From Cyclina sinensis (taxonomy: Eukaryota; Mollusca; Bivalvia; Venerida; Veneridae), in NCBI GenBank assembly GCA_012932295.1, contig JAAONU010000011.1, forward strand, positions 41,852,352 through 41,916,351: a stretch of 64,000 nucleotides of DNA, read 5' to 3'. The first letter of the stretch is position 1; each line of letters begins with the position of its first letter. The notes beneath the pieces are model-generated. The model had not been told where the DNA came from. It did not search any database and saw only the letters and a list, made by a program, of their open reading frames with translations. This document shows, in pieces, positions 53,216 through 64,000 of this stretch. Position numbers and translations under genes: made by a program.

Positions 53216-54134
53216 GAACACTAAAATAACACTAACTTTACCTTTATAACGAATATGACTACTTTACGAGATTCACTACAGTACATTTTATGATGAAAAG
53301 AATTTAGAAAGATCGTAAGGTGACTCTAAAGCTAACTTAGATGATATTCTAATCCCGTAATTCAATTAATCCGCTTGTAAACACAATGCAGGATTATCCG
53401 CATTTCTTGTATACCTTGGTCCATTTAATGCAGGTTTTATTGAATCAGGGTGTCACAAATGCAGATATTGTCTTATATTACCCATAAAAGGTCATGGGTA
53501 TCTCCGAGCAAAGGTCAACTTGTACAGTCCTATCGATTGTCTCTTAATCTTTGTATTTTGTGCCATCGAGCTGTATGAATAGCCCTGAACACAAATCCGA
53601 TTAGAAAATCTTAATTAAAACTCCATGAATTGTGGAAACAACGTAACTGTGATTTGTAGGTCAGTCGTTGCTACTAAATCATAACAGGCGTCTTGGGGAT
53701 TTTTCTGTTTCTTCCCTACATCTAAATTCCTAAATGTTGGTCAAATTCAATAAGATATTCCCTCTTCACAAATGTTTTGTCGTTGCTCCGTTAAGTAAAC
53801 TTACCCCCTCGATGTAGGTCTCCAAATTGTATAAAATAAAATAGACTTGCATTGTATCCATAGGAAAGAAATAAACATCCCACAGTAGGTGAATGAAAAT
53901 AGAAGGCCATCACTATACATTGTTTTACCATATTTCAAATAAAACGACAATCTTACACGACTTTCGTAAACTAAAACACACCCATTGAATGGTGTTAATT
54001 ATTTTACAACACTTGTAAACAGAAGCGACTCACTATTTTTTTCTAGCATACATTATTAGCATTTTTTGTGAGTTTTTGGTATTAGTCGAGTAGGAAATTT
54101 TGATTGGTATAATACAACTCTTGTTCTTCTCCAG
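53216..54134. other. intergenic / possible 5' intron
   Basis: No coding signal. It ends in a pyrimidine-rich acceptor (TTGTTCTTCTCCAG, to 54134), so at least its end is probably an intron of the gene at 54136; the 5' exon was not identified. Confidence 0.45.
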
Positions 54135-54135
54135 G

Positions 54136-55485
54136 ATGAGCGAACACACAACTTTCCCGCCTATTAACAGAAATGAAGCCTGTGTTGTTCTGAAATCGAG
54201 ACGCAGAAGCAGACGAGAATCAAAGAAAAAGAAAGAACCCGTTCTTGGACCAATAACCAAAGAACTCGTGCGAGAAGACGTGTATCTGATGGATAACAAA
54301 AACAGAAGAATCAACACGAACCTCTTGGCTAACAGCCTTACCGCGCGCCTGCGCAAAAACTTGCCCGAAGGAGTTGTTGAAAATGAAACCATTCAAAAAA
54401 TAAGACGCGATTCGCTTAAAGATTTTCTGCACTTAGACAATTTAGAAAGGCAATATACAAGCGAGCTAAACAGAGAGTCTAGCAGACTAGATAAAGAATC
54501 ATTACAGCTATTAAAACGCCAAAAACAAATGCAGAAACAAAGTGAAATTCAAAGACGGAAGCAAGACAGACTGGAATCCTCTCTGAGGTCAAGGTCAGGC
54601 TTGAGCTCGGCTTCACTTTTTCCACTTCTTACAAGCAACGGATACAGCAGTGCAGAACAGGAAAAAGAAACATTTCCTGAATTTTCCACGGTGGATAAAG
54701 ATGACCAGTCTCATGTTAAAGTTTTCAAACTGAAAGGAGTTTATCAGCCTACTAATAAGTATTCAAGTCGTATTGAACCTTTGGAATTGTCACCACGCGA
54801 TAAAACAACAAAAGAAAACAATTTACAAGAATCCTTAAAAATGGCGGACAGAGACAGCCCAGTGGATTTGCCGTCAAAATCTAGAATGAGCAAAAAAGGG
54901 TTGCGAGTATCTTGGAGCAGACAAAGTAGGTATTATCCGGATGGAACAAGTGAAACTGACTACATTAGACCGCCATCCATTATTGAAGCTCGTGCAGACA
55001 CGCGTATTTCTCACGCTGACACGCGCTCTGACGTCAACAGCCCAAACCGTGAAATCGGTACGAAAAGTCCAATGAAACGAACATTTAATAGCCGTCTTAG
55101 TATGCGAAGTGACACCTTCTTGTTTCAGAATAAGCAAAATTATAAAGGTCGTAGAAAAATCGAAACCATTGGACTTAAATGGAAAATTCCTCCTGGCGTT
55201 GAATCTAATCCGGTTGTTGAACCAACGTCACCACGACCTGTGACGAAACCAGCCAATCACAATCAGGGACTCTCGCATAATCTGATGCCGGTAACTAAGG
55301 CATTGGATAAAGAAGGAATGTCAACAAGGAAGAAGTGTTGGCATGTGCAAAAAATTCAGTCCGTGTCCACTGTAGAAATGTACAAAGCCTGGCTAGAAAA
55401 GTTAGAAATGCTGAAAACCAATGAAGTGAAAGACAGATCTCGAAATATACACAGTAGAGCAACTGTTATGACGCAACCAGTCTGA
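54136..55485 (+). CDS. uncharacterised 449-aa basic coiled-coil protein
   Basis: A continuous 450-codon frame, clearly coding by length and composition. The ATG at 54136 is preceded by CTTGTTCTTCTCCAG|G, a strong splice acceptor, so the whole coding sequence probably sits in one exon behind an untranslated 5' exon. A very basic patch (KSRRRSRRESKKKK, 20-33) resembles a nuclear localisation signal. Residues 85-150 are highly charged and should form a coiled coil (LKDFLHLDNLERQ, LLKRQKQMQKQSEIQRRKQ). The remainder is Ser/Arg/Lys-rich with several S/T-P sites (ELSPRD, TKSPMK, EPTSPRP) and a double ADTR (287-296). A second short helix occurs near the end (VEMYKAWLEKLEMLK, 413-427). There is no signal peptide, membrane segment or recognised domain. 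AATAAA at 56161 is a plausible polyadenylation signal. Function unknown; a nuclear or cytoskeletal role is only a guess from composition. Confidence 0.75.
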   Translation: MSEHTTFPPINRNEACVVLKSRRRSRRESKKKKEPVLGPITKELVREDVYLMDNKNRRINTNLLANSLTARLRKNLPEGVVENETIQKIRRDSLKDFLHLDNLERQYTSELNRESSRLDKESLQLLKRQKQMQKQSEIQRRKQDRLESSLRSRSGLSSASLFPLLTSNGYSSAEQEKETFPEFSTVDKDDQSHVKVFKLKGVYQPTNKYSSRIEPLELSPRDKTTKENNLQESLKMADRDSPVDLPSKSRMSKKGLRVSWSRQSRYYPDGTSETDYIRPPSIIEARADTRISHADTRSDVNSPNREIGTKSPMKRTFNSRLSMRSDTFLFQNKQNYKGRRKIETIGLKWKIPPGVESNPVVEPTSPRPVTKPANHNQGLSHNLMPVTKALDKEGMSTRKKCWHVQKIQSVSTVEMYKAWLEKLEMLKTNEVKDRSRNIHSRATVMTQPV

Positions 55486-56160
55486 TGAAACTTTGTCTAT
55501 GTTTAGCGTATCTTTCAATTTAGAAACGTGTCTATTGGTCTGTCAACTGTAAAGGAGATGACAACGAGATGAAACAAAATATTCTATACAGCTATCCATC
55601 GGAAAAGTTTTCATTTTTTCACACTGCAGTTATAAAAGTCAAAGAAAGTTAATGGTTAGTGTCGAGTTAGACCGGTTATATGACGGAAGTACAAGTAAGA
55701 ACCAAGTGCATTTACAAAAAACAAAAACGATTTTTATACTTTATTTAGCTAAATTCTTTTTCATCTGTTTCGCCGCTTTAAAATTACTCATTGACAATCT
55801 GCTTTAAACTGGATACTTTTCTGCTGTGTTACGTAATAAAAAAAAGTGTTCCAGAGATATTGTTCAATTGCTCAGCGTTACAGATAGTGCAATAAGAATC
55901 CAAACTTCCGTTACTTTCTGTAAGCTAACGAACCTGGACAGCTTAATTCTTAATTCTCAAAATTCAGAAATAAATCGGGCATGGGAGTGCTATTCCGAGT
56001 CTGACTGTTTCATGTTCAAGTGCCGACTCGATGCGTTGTCCTTTAAAAAAAAATTTCTATTCTATGCTGTGAAAGTGTTGTAAAAATTGTAAATGTATGT
56101 TGGTAATCTGGTACTGTTGCTGCGTATACGGAGTGTCAAAGTTTTTGTTGCAATATATGA
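55486..56160 (+). other. probable 3' UTR of the 449-aa gene
   Basis: 675 bp between the stop codon and the AATAAA at 56161 with no coding signal; extent inferred from that signal only. Confidence 0.4.
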
Positions 56161-56166
56161 AATAAA
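56161..56166 (+). terminator. polyadenylation signal AATAAA
   Basis: Canonical hexamer 676 bp after the stop codon of the gene at 54136, before the minisatellite begins. Confidence 0.4.
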
Positions 56167-56400
56167 CATCAAAATAGCTGCCCCCACCTTCAATTACAAA
56201 TAATTATGAATATATTTTCAGTACAAAGGGCTACAACCCTGGTCTTCATTTAAATATATAGTACAAGGCCTGTTTTAGGTCTTTTTTCAGCGCTCAGTAA
56301 ACTGACCGTAGGTATGAAGGCAAAATATAGACAATATAAGAGATTTTTACCATGAGCTTTAGAAGATAATTATGACTGGTGAATCAATCTTTTAACCTCA

Positions 56401-59400
56401 CTAAAGCATTCAGTATCTATTACCTTAATTTCAGAGAGGGTGGATCAGCGGTCCTGTTGTAAAGCATTCAGTATCTATTACCTTAATTTCAGAGGGGGTG
56501 GATCAGTGGTCCTGTGGTAAACATTCAGTATCTATTACCTTAATTTCAGAGCGGATTGATCAGTGGTCCTGTTGTAAAGCATTCAGTTCTACTACCTTAA
56601 TTTCAGAGGGGGTGGATCAATGGTGTGATAAAGCATTCAGCATCTATTACCTTAATTTTAGTTGGGGTGGATCAGTGGTCCTGTGGTAAAGTATTCAGTA
56701 TCCATTACCTTAATTTCAAAGATGGTGGATCAATGGTCCTGTGGTAACGTATTCAGTATCTTTTACCTTAATTCAGAGGGGGTGGATCAATGGTCCTGTG
56801 GTAAAGCATTCAGTTCTACTACCTTTATTTCAGATCTAGAGGGGGTGGATCAATGGTCCTGTGGTAAAGCATTCAGTATCTATTACCTTAATTTCAGATC
56901 TAGAGGAGGTGGATCAATGGTCCTGTGGTAAATCATTCAGTATCTATTACCTTAAATTCAAAAGGGGTGGATCAGTGGTCTTGTTGTAAAGCATTCAGTA
57001 TCTATTACCTTAATTTCAGATGGGATGGATCAGTGGTCCTGTGGTAAAGCATTCAGTATCTATTACCATTATTTCAGAGGGGTGGATCAGTGGTCCTGTG
57101 GTAAAGCATTCAGTTCTACTGCCTTAATTTCAGAGGGGTTTGGATCAATGGTCCTGTGGTAAAGTATTCAGTATCTATTACCTTAAATTCAAAAGGGGTG
57201 GATCAGTGGTCCTGTTGTAAAGCATTCAGTATCTATTACCTTAATTTCAGATGGGGTGGATCAGTGGTCCTGTGGTAAAGCATTCAGTATCTATTACCAT
57301 AATTTCAGAGGGGTGGATCAGTGGTCCTGTGGTAAAGCATTCAGTTCTACTGCCTTAATTTCAGAGGGGGTGGATCAATGGTCCTGTTGTAAAGCATTCA
57401 GTTCTGCTACCTTAATTTCAGAGAGGGTGGATCAGTGGTCCTGTGGTATAGCATTCTGTATCTATTACCTTAATTTCAGAGGGGATGGATCAGTGGTCCT
57501 GTGGTAAAGCATTCGGTGTTACACCTTTATTTTAAAGGGTGTGGATCAGTGGTCCTGTGGTAAAGCATTCAGTTCTACTACATTAATTTCAGAGGGGGTG
57601 GATCAGTAGTCCTGTAGTCAAACATTCAGTATCTATTACCTTAATTTCAGAGGGGGTGGAAAGCATTCAGTTCTACTACCTTAATTTCAGAGGGGGTGGA
57701 TCAGTGGTCCTGTGGTAAAGCATTCAGTTCTACTACCTTAATTTCAGAGGGGGTGGATGTGTGGTCCTGTGGTAAAGCATTCAGTATCCATTACCTTAAT
57801 TTCAGTGGGGGGGGGGGGATCAGTGGTTCTGTTGTAAAGCATTCAGTATCTTTAACCTTAATTTCAGAGTGGGTGGATCAATGGTCCTGTGGTAAAGCAT
57901 TCAGTTCTACTACCTTAATTTCAGATAGGGTGGATCAGTGGTCCTGTGGTAAAGCATTCAGTTCTACTACCTTAATTTCAGAAGAGGTGGATCAGTGGTC
58001 CTGTGGTAATTAAAAGCATTCAGTTCTACTACCTTAATTTCAGAGGGGGGGGGGGGGGGATCAGTGGTCCTGTGGTAAAGCATTCAGTATCGTTTACCTT
58101 AATTTCAGAGGGGGTATATCAGTGGTCCTGTGGTAAAGCATTCAGTATCGTTTACCTTAATTTCAGACAGGATGGATCAGTGGTCCTGTGGTCAAGCATT
58201 CAGTATCTATTACCTTAATTTCAGAGGAGGTGGATCAGTGGTCCTGTGGTAAAGCATTCAGTATTTACTACCTTAATATCAGATGGGGTATATCAGTGGT
58301 CCTGTGGTAAAGCATTCAGTATCTACCTTAATTTCAGAGGGGGGGATCAGTTGTCCTGTGGTAAAGCATTCAGTATCTATTACCATAATTTCAGAGGGGA
58401 TGGATCAATGGTCCTGTTGTAAAGCATTCAGTATCTATTACCTTAATTTCAGAGTGGGTGGATCAATGGTCCTGTTGTAAAGCATTCAGTATCTACTACC
58501 TTAATTTCAGAGGGGTTTGGATCAATGGTCCTGTGGTAAAGTATTCAGTATCTATTACCTAAATTTCAGAGGGGTTTGGATCAATGGTCCTGTGGTAAAG
58601 TATTCAGTATCAATTACCTTAAATTCAAAAGGGGTGGATCAGTGGTCCTGTTGTAAAGCATTCAGTATCTATTACCTTAATTTCAGATGGGGTGGATCAG
58701 TGGTCCAGTGGTAAAGCATTCAGTATCTATTACCATAATTTCAGAGGGGTGGATCAGTGGTCCTGTGGTAAAGCATTCAGTTCTACTGCCTTAATTTCAG
58801 AGGGGGTGGATCAATGGTCCTGTTGTAAAGCATTCAGTTCTGCTACCTTAATTTCAGAGAGGGTGGATCAGTGGTCCTGTGGTATAGCATTCAGTATCTA
58901 TTACCTTAATTTCAAAGGGAATGGATCAGTGGTCCTGTGGTAAAGCATTCGGTGTTACTACCTTTATTTTAAAGGGGGTGGATCAGTGGTCCTGTGGTAA
59001 AGCATTCAGTTCTACTACATTAATTTCAGAGGGGGTGGATCAGTGGTCCTGTAGTCAAACATTCAGTATCTATTACTTTAATTTCAGAGGGGGTGGATCA
59101 ATGGTCCTGTTGTAAAGCATTCAGTTCTACTACCTTAATTTCAGAGGGGGTGGATAAGTGGTCCTGTGGTAAAGCATTCAGTATCTATTACCTTAATTTC
59201 GAGGGGGTGGGGGGGGGGGGGGTGGATCAGTGGTCCTGTTTTAAAGCATTCAGTATCTTTAACCTTAATTTCAGAGTGGGTGGATCAATGGTCCTGTGGT
59301 AAAGCATTCAGTTCTACTACCTTAATTTCAGATAGGGTGGATCAGTGGTCCTGTGGTAAAGCATTCAGTTCTACTACCTTAATTTCAGAAGAGGTGGATC

Positions 59401-60155
59401 AGTGGTCCTGTGGTAATTAAAAGCATTCAGTTCTACTACCTTAATTTCAGAGGGGGTATATCAGTGGTCCTGTGGTAAAGCATTCAGTATCGTTTACCTT
59501 AATTTCAGAGGGGGTATATCAGTGGTCCTGTGGTAAAGCATTAAGTATCTATTACCTTAATTTGAGACAGGATGGATCAGTGGTCCTGTGGTCAAGCATT
59601 CAGTATCTATTACCTTAATTTCAGAGGGGGTGGATCAGTGGTCCTGTGGTAAAGCATTCAGTATTTACAACCTTAATATCAGATGGGGTATATCAGTGGT
59701 CCTGTGGTAAAGCATTCAGTATCTATTACCTTAATTTCAGAGGGGGGGGGGATCAGTTGTCCCTTGGTAAAGCATTCAGTATCTATTACCATAATTTCAG
59801 AGGGGATGGATCAATGGTCCTGTTGTAAAGCATTCAGTATCTATTACCTTAATTTCAGAGGGGGTGGATCAATGGTCCTGTTGTAAAGCATTCCGTATTA
59901 CCTTAATTTCAGAGGGGTGGATCAGTGGTCCTGTTGTAAAGCATTCCGTATTACCTTAATTTCAGAGGGGGTGGATCAATGGTCCTGTTGTAAAGCATTC
60001 CGTATTACCTTAATTTCAGAGGGGTGGATCAGTGGTCCTGCGGTAAAGCATTCAGTATCTATTACCTTACTTAATTTCCGAGGGGGTGGATCAATGGTCC
60101 TGTGGTAAAGCATTCAGTATTTACTACCTTCATTTCAGATGGGATGGATCAGCAG
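56401..60155. repeat. 3.75-kb minisatellite, unit about 57-60 bp
   Basis: Roughly 60-65 copies of a unit reading GGATCAGTGGTCCTGTGGT, AAAGCATTCAGTATCTATTA, CCTTAATTTCAGAGGGGGT. Two main variants alternate irregularly: AGTATCTATTACC and AGTTCTACTACC. Because the unit is often 57 bp and two of three frames lack stops, long spurious frames appear (DQWSCGKAF and ISGPVVKHS types), but length variation shifts the frame, so this is not coding. Rare variants (GGTATAGCATTC; CTGTGGTAATTAAAAGC) recur 1436 and 1407 bp apart, showing a block duplication of about 1.4 kb inside the array. Confidence 0.97.
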
Positions 60156-60379
60156 TAATATACTGGTCTTATAATCCAGACTTTCAAAAAAGAGGTCCCA
60201 TATATCAGTACATTACACTGAACATAGAAAAAATAGAGCTTATCATTAAAGAAATGAATATCCCAACACTCTGCTTGGTTACCAGGCTGCAGGCTTTGTA
60301 AGTTAAAGGGGTCATTGTTAAATTCTTGCATGGCAGTGGAGTTTACAAACATGCTTATGGTGCTATTTTATTTGATGGT

Positions 60380-61080
60380 ATGATGTTATTGGAGGTCATA
60401 AAATTCCAAGATGAATGACCAGGAAAGAGACATGCACTTAGATAGAAATTAAAATACTTATGGAGAATATGAAGAATTATGGCCCAGACATGGTTTAGTA
60501 TCTACATTTTTGACCTCTGACCAGTCACTGTAACCTCATCTTTTGAGCAAGGGAACTCGGTCTTGAACCAATCACATCAACTCATCTAGATGAGCAAATA
60601 TGCCAAGGTATTTCAAAATCCTTTCATATGTGAAGAAGTTATAGCCTCGACAAAGTCTATCAACATTTTTTAATTCTGACCTTGATCTTTGGACTTGAGA
60701 GTGACACACTGTCTCATCTAGATGAATAAATATGCAAAGATGTTTCAAAGTCCTTCCATAAATGGAAAAGTTAACGCTTGGACAAAGTCCATCATCATAA
60801 TTTTTTACCTTTGACCAGTGACTGTGACCTTGAGCTGGGTCTTACATGCGACACAACATTTCATCAAGGTGAACAAATATGCCAAGGCATTTCAAAATCC
60901 TTCCATGCACAGAGAAGTTCTGGCCCCATCAAGGTCTATAATCAGCATTTCACCTTAGACCTGTGAATCTTGGTTCTGCAAGACTCACCGTCTCGAGAAG
61001 GTAAAACAATATGCCATGGTATTTTTAAATCCTTCCAAGGACAGAGAAGTTATGGTCTGGACAATAAATGATATAGTACC
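60380..61080. repeat. dispersed repeat, about five imperfect 110-150-bp units
   Basis: Recurring phrases include GACCTTGA(G/T)C, CA(T/C)CTAGATGA, GAACAAATATGCCAAGG, ATTTCAAAATCCTTCCAT and GAAGTTATGG(C/T)C. This pattern of reiterated units resembles a family common in bivalve genomes. No coding function. Confidence 0.75.
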
Positions 61081-61599
61081 CACACACTATGTATTTAGCA
61101 GTATAATGAAACAAAATCAAACAACAACAACAAAAGTGTGTCTGGAATGGGATTCTGTGTCTTACTCTGTCCAGTAAAATAATTAACTCTGAAAGGGCTG
61201 GATGTCCTATATCTTATTGGCAACCAGTACTGTTTAATCATCCGACTCAGAGAGGTTAATAAGTCGAGATGAAAATTTTCTTGAATTGTTTTAAAAATGT
61301 TTTAACCTGCTGATATGTCAACCAGTCAATTACATCTATTATTCAAATTTCAATATGACTATGGACTTGGTACCAACTAAACAGGGGGATGATTAGATGC
61401 TCAGGGGGATGATTAGACGCTAAGAAAAACCTGGGAGAATACAACAGGTTTACCTTTTTCAAGGTCGTTATGCTTAAATCAATAACAACAGTTTCATTAA
61501 ATCTTATTTATTATCATGTTAGATTTATATAAAAATTAAATACATGTAAAACAAACTGCTTATAAACATTTCAATTGAAAGATTTTTTGAATGTCATTT

Positions 61600-61870
61600 C
61601 TATTTGAACACAACAGGCATCTGAAAATACAGTGCTTATCTTTGAACACAATCTGTATATGAACATACAATGCATAATATATATCTTAACACTATCTGAA
61701 TCTGAATCTTTGAACACAATTGGTATATGAACACACAGGTATAATGCCAATTTTTAAACACTATCTGAACATAAAGTGCTAATCTTTGAACACAATAGGT
61801 ATATGAACATACATGAATAATTCTTATCTATAAACACTATCTGAACACACAGTGCTAATCTGTGACCACA
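61600..61870. repeat. imperfect tandem repeat, unit about 85 bp
   Basis: Three to four diverged units containing CTTTGAACACAAT, GGTATATGAACA(T/C)ACA, TAAACACTATCTGAACA and GTGCTAATCT. Confidence 0.8.
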
Positions 61871-61998
61871 TTTAATTAATTTAAATCTATCATGTTATGT
61901 TGCAAAGTGAGTAATTAATCCTCAACACTTGTCTTGCTATAAATACAAGAAGGACTTGAACAGAATTAATTTCAAACAGATCTATCTTTCATTTCTAG

Positions 61999-62138
61999 GA
62001 GTATAAACTGAAAAATTTAAATTTATGGACATAGAAGAGAACATTGCAGACTATGATCAGACTGTATTGCTGAATGGGATTTATATGGTCTACATTGGTT
62101 GCAAAAGCAAAACTGATTGTTCAAAACAATGTATTAAG
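61999..62138 (+). CDS. possible first coding exon of a gene leaving the window
   Basis: After an acceptor (TCTTTCATTTCTAG, to 61998) an ATG at 62025 opens 38 codons (MDIEENIADYDQTVLLNGIY and onward to KQCIK) ending AAG|GTTAAG, an acceptable donor. Five cysteine/lysine-rich positions lie near the end (GCKSKTDCSKQCIK). It joins in phase 0 to the candidate exon at 63606. Product not recognised. Confidence 0.35.
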
Positions 62139-62194
62139 GTTAAGTACAAATTCATGTTAATTATTTCTGAGCAAATTTTCGACATCATACATAT

Positions 62195-62265
62195 TTGAAA
62201 AACAAAACAAAACAAAACAACCCCCCACTCCCCCCCTCAATACAAAAAAAAAAAAAAAAAATCAG
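62195..62265. repeat. low-complexity AAAAC / C-run / poly-A tract
   Basis: AAAAC units, then two C-runs (7-8 C each), then about 18 A. Confidence 0.9.
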
Positions 62266-63605
62266 AATAAAAAGCAATTATACTCCTAGAAAACTAAAAA
62301 ATATTTTCAGTCTATGAAAAACATAGTGGTACTGTACAAAAGTAGTCTTTGAAATTAAAACACTTAAATTTTTCTTGCAAATATATGTCTTAGCCATTTT
62401 CACTTAATAAACAAGGCCATTTTTAAAATAATAATTTCTAAATACTAGTAACTTAAGCAATTAGAGAAAAAAGCTTGCAAAGTACCGGTAATTTTATAGC
62501 TTTGATTTGAATTTTGAATATAATTACTAATTCTAGATTGCAATCTAAATAAAGTACTTTGATTAGGCTATTTGAAAGACAAAGATATAACATTCAAAGT
62601 TTTAGAAGTCTGAACTTAAGACAATAAATTCTAAAATTTCTCATACATTTATTTCTATAGGAAAAACTTCAGGAAATAGCTGATGACTAGTTTTTAGGGA
62701 TGCAAGAGGTTAACCTACCGAATAATCGGTTAACCGGTAACAATTTTTCGGTGAGGTTAACTGAAAGAAAATGTATGTTAGATATATAAGCTTTAAAAGT
62801 CAAAACTACCAAAGAAGCGTGCCACGCTGGCCAAGGTATTTATCAATCGTCATGGTGATAGACCCCAGATGCACATAGATCAATACACGCATCACAATCA
62901 TACACAGGACGCTACTTGTTCATTTGCTAGGTGTCACTTTTGTCATTGTTACGATTAACAATTATATTTTTTTTAATTTTATGTACATAATGCAATACCT
63001 ATCATTATAAGAATGAAACATGAAACAAAAACAGACTGACAACGTTAATGAATATTACGATCACATACACTTATTAAATGAAGTTAAAAGCTGCAAGAAA
63101 TGACATATGAGGGAAACGCATATGTATCTAATTCCTGCCAGCAACAATAATCTGTAACAGAAAAAAAACACGTATCTCTATTAAATTCACAAATATAAGC
63201 GACCACAATACTCTTTCGGACCTGCGGGATCCGAATAGTACTCATTATCCCATCAACTTCTGGTTTCACTTTAAAAGTGTACGTTTCATATACCATGACT
63301 AGCAGCTAAAATCGTAAATGAAAAAGTTACCATCTGTATCCCTACTAGTTTCCATGAGAAGGCCTTTAACCAAAAACTTTCTTAATTTTCATCCTTCAAC
63401 ATCTGTCCCCCTAAAAATGTGATCAACTGTGTACATATTCTATGTATATCTTTCAATTCAACATACTCCACATGTATATAGCTTATATAATGACTTACCA
63501 AAGGAATCAATGAAAACATTAATTTTGCTTCTCTCACATTGCCAAAACATCATCTTTCTTCATAAGTAAAAAAATTCAACCAAAGATTTTTTCTTTAATA
63601 TTCAG
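62266..63605. other. intergenic or intronic, no other gene seen
   Basis: If the candidate exons at 62025 and 63606 belong together, this is their intron. A 70-codon minus-strand frame (63084-63296) has no supporting signals. Confidence 0.4.
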
Positions 63606-63729
63606 CCAACATACTATGAATTCCTTCAACTTTCTTTCTGTGATGTATGCATGTTTCATGACTTCAAAACCGCTGGAGCAAAGAAAGAAGCTATTGAGCG
63701 TACACCAGGAACTTTAGTCTGGAAGAAAA
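63606..63729 (+). CDS. possible second coding exon (partial gene)
   Basis: Follows a strong acceptor (TTTTTTCTTTAATATTCAG). The phase-0 frame reads PTYYEFLQLSFCDVCMFHDF then KTAGAKKEAIERTPGTLVWK, up to a weak donor A|GTATGG. It continues the frame of the exon at 62025. The remaining exons would lie beyond 64000. Product not recognised; the low density of stops and the good acceptor are the only support. Confidence 0.4.
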
Positions 63730-64000
63730 GTATGGTATTATTTTAATAAAAGATTATGTTTATCAGCAAGAGACAAAGTATGTGTTTAGAATATTTTGAG
63801 CAAGTTTCACTCTGAATAACCTCTAACAATGTAACAACAACAACAAACAATCCAAAAAAAAAAAACAAACCAAAAAAACCACTTTCCGTCTGACAACCTA
63901 TAAATTTCATTTAAGGAGCTTTTGTTATATAGAGGCAATCATTCAATTAAGAGCTGAAATATGATTTACCAAAATGCTAAAGGTATCTGAATGGAATATA

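Noticed and set aside
56498..60108. Numerous frames of 60-105 codons repeating DQWSCGKAF or ISGPVVKHS
   Set aside because: By-products of a 57-60-bp minisatellite in which two frames lack stops; unit-length changes break every frame within a few units.

Overview
The window looks like nuclear DNA of a marine lophotrochozoan, most likely a bivalve or other mollusc. The DNA is AT-rich and intron-bearing. It is full of microsatellites, minisatellites and tRNA-derived SINE-like copies, and it carries dispersed repeats of a style familiar from mollusc genomes (internal 'gacggacagacagacgga' and 'tgaccttgagc' phrases). The species cannot be named from the sequence. No bacterial, plasmid or phage features, CRISPR array or intact transposase/reverse transcriptase ORF was seen.

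Left part (1-12.3 kb): one developmental regulator, a goosecoid homeobox gene on the + strand, can be assembled from three coding exons (4251-4668, 8566-8771, 11896-12246) into a 324-residue protein. It has the FSIDNIL repressor motif, a homeodomain with Lys at position 50, and a paired-class intron between homeodomain positions 46 and 47. Its N-terminus carries an unusual run of about eight 9-10-residue repeats of the type EQLK-x-L-Y-N.

Middle (12.3-41 kb): about 29 kb without a convincing protein gene. It contains a 52-bp array changing into an 82/164-bp higher-order array (16.7-18.4 kb), an identical 457-bp segment present twice 6.3 kb apart (20.7 and 27.0 kb), a 5 x 52-bp array (25.5 kb), a foldback element with internal tandem units (30.1 kb), a small inverted-repeat element (34.6 kb) and a 1.5-kb array of a 17-bp unit (37.7-39.2 kb).

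Right part (41-56 kb): three genes without recognisable domains. A 405-codon single-exon ORF (+, 42079-43296) lies tail to tail with a two-exon gene on the - strand (45486-43456) predicted to encode a 212-residue single-pass membrane protein. A 449-codon ORF (+, 54136-55485) starts right after a splice acceptor. An ETS/YY1-type promoter with a possible tiny first exon (41.0 kb) and an isolated exon at 48.4 kb may belong to another gene.

Right end (56.4-64 kb): a 3.75-kb minisatellite of a 57-60-bp unit with internal 1.4-kb duplications, further dispersed repeats, and two possible exons (62.0 and 63.6 kb) of a gene running off the window. The genes do not form a pathway that can be read from the sequence; goosecoid is the only one with a known role.
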